Shown here: piece after piece, positions 59,504-64,000 of the stretch
Position numbering within the stretch: position 1 is the first letter of the stretch
How the letters are laid out: the number at the start of each line of letters is the position of its first letter
DNA from: Corbicula japonica
Lineage: Eukaryota; Mollusca; Bivalvia; Venerida; Cyrenidae
Length of the DNA: 64,000 nucleotides
NCBI GenBank assembly: GCA_038501625.1
Contig: JAZAYU010000002.1
Location: 15,399,702 to 15,463,701, forward strand
Reading direction: 5' to 3'
Position numbers and translations under genes: made by a program
Notes under the pieces: generated by a model
Databases searched by the model: none
Told to the model about the DNA's origin: nothing
Seen by the model: only the letters and a program-made list of their open reading frames with translations

Positions 59504-61539
59504 ATGCTCTGCAAAAGCTTTATTGTCCTAGTCATCGTTACCATGGCCTTCGTGCTTCCAGAGGCATCTGCAAACTTTCCTACAGGTTACAGCAGTTTTA
59601 TTTTAATTCTTAATTTAGAATTTAAAGTTCAACAGTACTCCAGACCAATTAAAAGTTAAACAAGATATTAATTAATAGACAGTACATAGCCGTATGCTAT
59701 TGTTTTAAACATTAAGAAATGCCCTTACTTTTTAGGATACAAACTCGATAATTTTTTTTTTTTGGGGGGGGGGGGTATTAAAATTTTGATTTGGAACAAA
59801 TTTCCCTATAATTTACAAAGTAAAACGATTATGTTTCTTATAAATTAAAGTTATGCTTTTTCCAAGTCAGTAGTTTTTCATTTTGCGAATGCTTATCTCG
59901 TCCTGTATTAATATTTCGTATGCATCGGTTTTGCTCGCTTACAAGTTTTTTTTTCCTTCTTTATGCCATTACCGCCCATGAATAGGCTCAATCAAATCGA
60001 AAATGCAATATTTTCATATCTGTCGTGTCCCGTGGATTTGAAAGTTCCCTATTCATCTGTTTTAATATTTATAGCAAGGTGAAATATGCATATCATGAAT
60101 CGCCAAATCCAGAAAAAAACAGCCTCCCAACACAGTCAAGAAGAAGAGAGAGGGAGAGAGCATGGTTAATAAAATGATCAGTTTCAAAAAAGACACCACT
60201 AACAAAAAAAACAAAACAAAAATGAGAACCCGAGGGGTTACAAGTATATTCAACCAATGTGCACTGTGTGTTTAGAAATTTTAAATACAACACGAGTTAA
60301 TATTAATTATTTATCATTTAACTTGATTCAGTCTTAATGTAAGCCTGATTACATTTAATAGTATTTCATCATAATTTTTGGAAAGGTCACTCTGAAAACC
60401 AAAGAAAACGACAAATATTATAATATTAAAGACATGGGTTTTCTAATCTGTTAATTGGCAGTTAAGGTAATGCATATTACTGTTAACGCTGCCTAGATCT
60501 GGAATGAGTGTTACTGAATATTAACACAAACATATGACCGCACATCATACCAAACGTCCTTCAAAGTTTTAAGTATTGTTGCTTCCGTTTACATAATTAT
60601 AAAAAATAAAATTATAAATTCTTAAAGCTGACTGATTCTTTTGATATTTCATTTCAGTGTGCACGGGCCCCGATGGTAACACATACCAGGATGGGGAATC
60701 TTACATGGATGATTGCAATAGATGTATTTGTATGGCTGACGGAAGTAGACCCCCAGGAGGAGCATGCACAAGAATGGGTTGCAGGGGTATGTTTACCTTT
60801 CCGTATTTACATACTCAAGGGGACAAAGTAACGCAGGGCGATATTATTTGCAATACTTTGCGAACGCGTTTATCAAAAACACAAAACATCCGACAAGGGA
60901 AACTCTAGGTTACAATGCATAATATTTATAATAGTACTTTATCAAATGTTGTTTAATGGGATTGCCTATGGATGTATCCCGTGGAAAGCGTGAAACAGGG
61001 TCAACTAGAATCATCATCAAAGTTTACCCTGCGTATCTCAATGCCACGTGCTTGTATAAAATACCTAAATGTGCTCACTAAATAACGAAAATAGCCTCTA
61101 ATGCAAGATTATGGCTGTGATTGTCTTAAGATTATAAGATTATAACTCCTGTCAATCAATAGTTTCCAGTTTGTTCTTCATTTTCTGTTGTCAGAGATGG
61201 AAACGTGTTACGAAGCAGCTTTGAAATATAACAATTTGACTTTAAGCCAAACAGTAATAGCTTATATCTAAACGGATTATTTATGCCTTATTTTTCGCAA
61301 TTGCGAAATACATCACAAAACTCTTATGAAAAAGTAAAAGGTAAGCATATAAATAATATATGCATATTAAACATAAGCATATTTTATGCATATGAGTATT
61401 CGTAAAGATGTTTTTAATACTGTTTTAGTTATTATTATTTAGGTTTACATGTTACAGGACGGCAACTACTTAAGTTCATTTTATATTTGCAATACATATT
61501 GTAATAAATAAGATTACTTTTCTTTTTATTTCAGGTTAG
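59504..61539 (+). CDS. Single-domain pacifastin-like secreted inhibitor, copy C
   Basis: A 71-residue precursor. Coding exons are 59504-59585, 60658-60786 and 61535-61539. The signal peptide is MLCKSFIVLVIVTMAFVLPE then ASA. The domain is C-x17-C-NR-C-I-C-x11-CTRMGC, with Arg in the putative P1 position. Unlike A and B, no stop falls in exon 2. Splicing at GGG|GTATGT to the TTTCAG acceptor at 61534 adds Gly and a TAG, so the protein ends CRG. If the donor were skipped the frame would stay open to 60908 with no homology, so the spliced form is preferred. Exon 1 begins at CAAG|GACAA (59483); AATAAA is at 61580-61585. The intron contains R1 and R2 pieces. Confidence 0.83.
59752..59775 (+). repeat. 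T12G12 homopolymer pair in the inhibitor C intron
   Basis: A run of T followed by a run of G; length may be a sequencing estimate. Confidence 0.8.
59965..60560. repeat. R2 (-), R1 (-) and R2 (+) fragments in the inhibitor C intron
   Basis: 59965-60060 R2 reversed, 60075-60245 R1 reversed, 60385-60560 R2 forward and strongly diverged. Confidence 0.5.
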
Positions 61540-61610
61540 TTTTTGACGGAGAGATATGTTTAAAATATAGAAATATCCGAATAAAGTTATATGCAAAACA
61601 TTTTAAGATA
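61535..61610 (+). terminator. Last exon of inhibitor C with poly(A) signal
   Basis: Starts GTTAGTTTTTGACGGAGAGA, homologous to the last exons of A and B; AATAAA at 61580-61585. Confidence 0.68.
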
Positions 61611-61763
61611 TTGTTTTGGTTTACTCCACGATACTTTGCTTACCTCACAAAACAAAAAAAAACTCGTATTAAACTTTACTTCTCCAAGTCTCTCATTGGT
61701 TGATCTGCCAAATAGTATCTATGTAAAATTATACAATTTTTTTGTGCGATTGCATATAAGGGG

Positions 61764-62482
61764 GTAGGACGTGGCACTGCTTCCGAAGATAATTAAGCAA
61801 GAACAATGTTGCATTGGGACAAAATGGCAGTTAAGTCGGCCACTTTAAAAAATGGATTTTTTTTTTGCAAGTGCCTTCATACAATATTTATTTGAAAGTG
61901 TACCTGTGCATATTAATCTGCTAATATTAAGATTTTTATTGAATAGGCAATCCAAGAAAATAATCATACTCTGTGATCAAATCTGTGTATGCTTGTGCTC
62001 TAAGAATACCCCGTTCAGCAAAATTATCCAGGTAACGCTAAAAAGAATGCCCCTATCCTCGAATGCAAGAAAATGGCATGTCCCGTTTTCTTCCGAGCGT
62101 GGGGGTTGCTTATTAAGGACGAACCAAGTAGAAATATGTTATTTTGACTTGATAAAATGCTTAAGCCAACATGGTAGTTCGCAGATGTCTGAAGATCAAC
62201 CTAAAATACCATAGTTTTGCGTGTTTAAATTACCTAAATTGTATAAAACCTTCAATACCTTTTTGTTACAAATTCTGCGTTCTTAAACAAAGTATCGAGG
62301 GAACCTTACGTATCTGATCGCAGAATGCACACTGACAGGTGGATTTTAAATTAAATATAGTATGAAGGCACTTACATTGCAAAATAAATCAATTTTGTTT
62401 TAAAAAGCCTATTATACCGGCATTTAGCCCAATTCAACATTATCCTCGCTTTACTATCTTCGGAAGCAGTACCATGTCCTAC
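61764..62482. mobile_element. 719-bp element with long terminal inverted repeats
   Basis: The ends GTAGGACGTGGCACTGCTTC and, on the complement, GTAGGACATGGTACTGCTTC extend into arms of about 120 bp that include GCAAGTGCCTTCATAC on both sides. The interior frame (start MDFFFASAFIQY, 120 codons) overlaps the left arm and resembles nothing I know. A non-autonomous TIR element is the best reading. Confidence 0.75.
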
Positions 62483-62554
62483 AGCCTGGTAAATGTTTAC
62501 AAGTTTCTACTGCATCAAAATGTACAAAGTTTTTCGGGGTGATGTATGTTTAAC

Positions 62555-63890
62555 AATTTGACACCGGTAATTAATTGTGTGCCATCATTTTATATAATTC
62601 CAGAGCAGATGGTGTATACTTTCAGGGTTTGACAGAAGTTGATTACCCTCGAACGTGTATTTAAACAATTCATTATTTTGGTTACACTCATTACTGTCAA
62701 GTCTGTGAAATAGCTCCACTTATTAGTTGGTTAACGCACACACCTCTTAATATTCTTACTATAGGTATCAGCGTGCAGACAAACAAATATTCACATTAAA
62801 CGAGTCAACCCTTTCCGCTTTACCATTCAATAGTTTTTTGAACAATCATATTATAGATAAACGTTCGGCAATGTGCGCATTGCAATGGTTATTTTTGTAA
62901 ATAAAGACAGTAAAGACTATTCGTTTTTCAATCGCAATGTATGAAAAGAAAGTCGTGTAATTTATTATGTCTTTAAATGTTGATTTGTTGTAATCGGTAA
63001 GAATCAGTTTTTCTGCACGCGGTTGTAGCAATCAAGCTTGATTGTAATTTTAGTGTGTACTTATGTTGCCCAAACACATTCTCCCATCAACTAACAAGTA
63101 CCACCCATCAGCTCAAAAATGTTGCATGCTAAAGCACACAGACAGATAAAATGTAAGAAGCTTAAACCATGGCAAAGCTTAAGTGGCGTGTACTCCATGA
63201 TCTTACCGAGACCAGAGCACCTGTAGTCAAATTAGCAAGAACAAGATGGCAGGGATAAAAGAAACAAATCGAGCTTCTAGGTTCTATTACAAGATTTTCC
63301 CATAAACCTTCATAAACTATTAAACCCCAGCACTGTGCAGCCAAAGAGGTAAGCATATCGATCAACTGTAAATTGGTTTATCGCAAGGCATGCAGACCGC
63401 TGTAGAATATCAAGTTGGTAACCTTTCTTTTTGAATTTACAGATGGTTTTTACGAATAACCGGGAGGAATTATCATTGCCTTTTTTTCTTATTATAATAA
63501 GTCTATAAATTAAATCTCCGTAAAAACTGGCTGTGAAATACCTTGTTGCAAAATTGATTTTAAACTGCGGGTGTATTTTTGAAACAAATCTGGGTATCGG
63601 AGATAAAACTTGCAAACGGTTTCCCTTGATACAGATAACCTTGTTTTAAAAGCTTTTCTGTTAAGCATAGTTAACTTTCATTGAAATCATCCACATTATT
63701 GCAAACTTTAGAAAAGCAAACTGAACTAAATCATACTTAAAGATTTAGGATACACAAACACTACACTAAACCTAAATTAGATTTATTAAGACTCCAAGGT
63801 TGATATAAAATGATTTTGTTGTTCTAAGCTCTTGTCTTAAAAAAAGAACAGACGACTGAATGGCGGAAATAAAGAAATGCAAAAGGACAA
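62555..63890. repeat. Spacer block Z, copy 2 right part
   Basis: 62562-62845 matches 36955-37230 and 62855-63010 matches 37405-37560. 63260-63620 matches about 36540-36660, and 63783-63890 matches 35825-35940. A reverse R1 copy lies at 63060-63310. The window end (63970-64000) begins a new R2 copy. Confidence 0.55.
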
Positions 63891-64000
63891 CTATATGACA
63901 AAATGTCTTTTTTTATTGGTCTTGTGTAAATGGAATGTAATAAGGCTTTAAATGCTGCTAACATATATTTGGAAAAAGAAATTTGAAAGCCATTGAATAT

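Noticed and set aside
60657..60908. Unspliced extension of inhibitor C (83 codons)
   Set aside because: A good GTATGT donor at 60787 and a homologous last exon make the spliced form more likely.
61852..62214. 120-codon frame as a gene
   Set aside because: Starts in the terminal repeat arm of a TIR element and has no recognisable domain or splice context.

Overview
The window is AT-rich nuclear DNA of an animal, most likely a bivalve mollusc. I infer this from tRNA-derived SINEs whose bodies resemble those I recall from bivalve genomes, mariner- and Tc1-type transposons, intron-containing genes with TATA boxes and AATAAA signals, and lineage-duplicated intronless GPCR genes. Nothing is prokaryotic. 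Real coding sequence is sparse (a few kb of 64 kb); most of the rest is introns, duplicated spacer and short non-autonomous repeats.

Genes. Two gene types share the locus. (1) A family of tiny secreted proteins carries a six-cysteine domain with the pacifastin signature (C-N-x-C-x-C ... C-T-x3-C). It includes a two-domain precursor on the minus strand (three exons, 11525-15554), a decayed relative on the minus strand (619-1245), and three single-domain paralogs on the plus strand (CDS 29915-31023, 51563-52274 and 59504-61539). Each plus-strand gene has its own TATA box, a non-coding first exon, a signal-peptide exon, a domain exon and a mostly untranslated last exon with AATAAA. (2) Two intronless class A GPCR genes on the minus strand (25098-26123 and 40802-41833) differ by about 23 of 341 residues.

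Layout. 1-22 kb: the minus-strand inhibitor genes among repeats, a dead mariner (16443-17783) and an internally deleted Tc1-like element (8869-9893). About 23.1-33.4 kb: duplication unit 1 (GPCR 1, inhibitor A). 33.9-34.3 kb: a 28-bp minisatellite. About 37.7-54.4 kb: duplication unit 2 (GPCR 2, inhibitor B), expanded by a SINE, spacer and a 2.6-kb foldback transposon (45480-48054). 54.7-64 kb: an orphan inhibitor promoter relic, inhibitor C, several MITEs and a rearranged copy of the spacer at 35.8-37.6 kb.

Repeats. Eight near-perfect 140-150-bp palindromes, three unnamed interspersed families (called R1, R2 and R3 here) and several TIR elements make up much of the spacer. Because the locus is duplicated, several insertions have a matching empty site in the paralogous unit, which gives direct evidence of past mobility.

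Working together. The inhibitor paralogs share a promoter and signal exon and differ mainly in the domain. The residue after C-T, which is the P1 position in insect pacifastins, varies (Arg, Leu, Met). This suggests a small secreted protease-inhibitor cluster diversifying by duplication. The GPCRs appear to have been carried along in the same duplication. I see no direct functional link between the two gene types.
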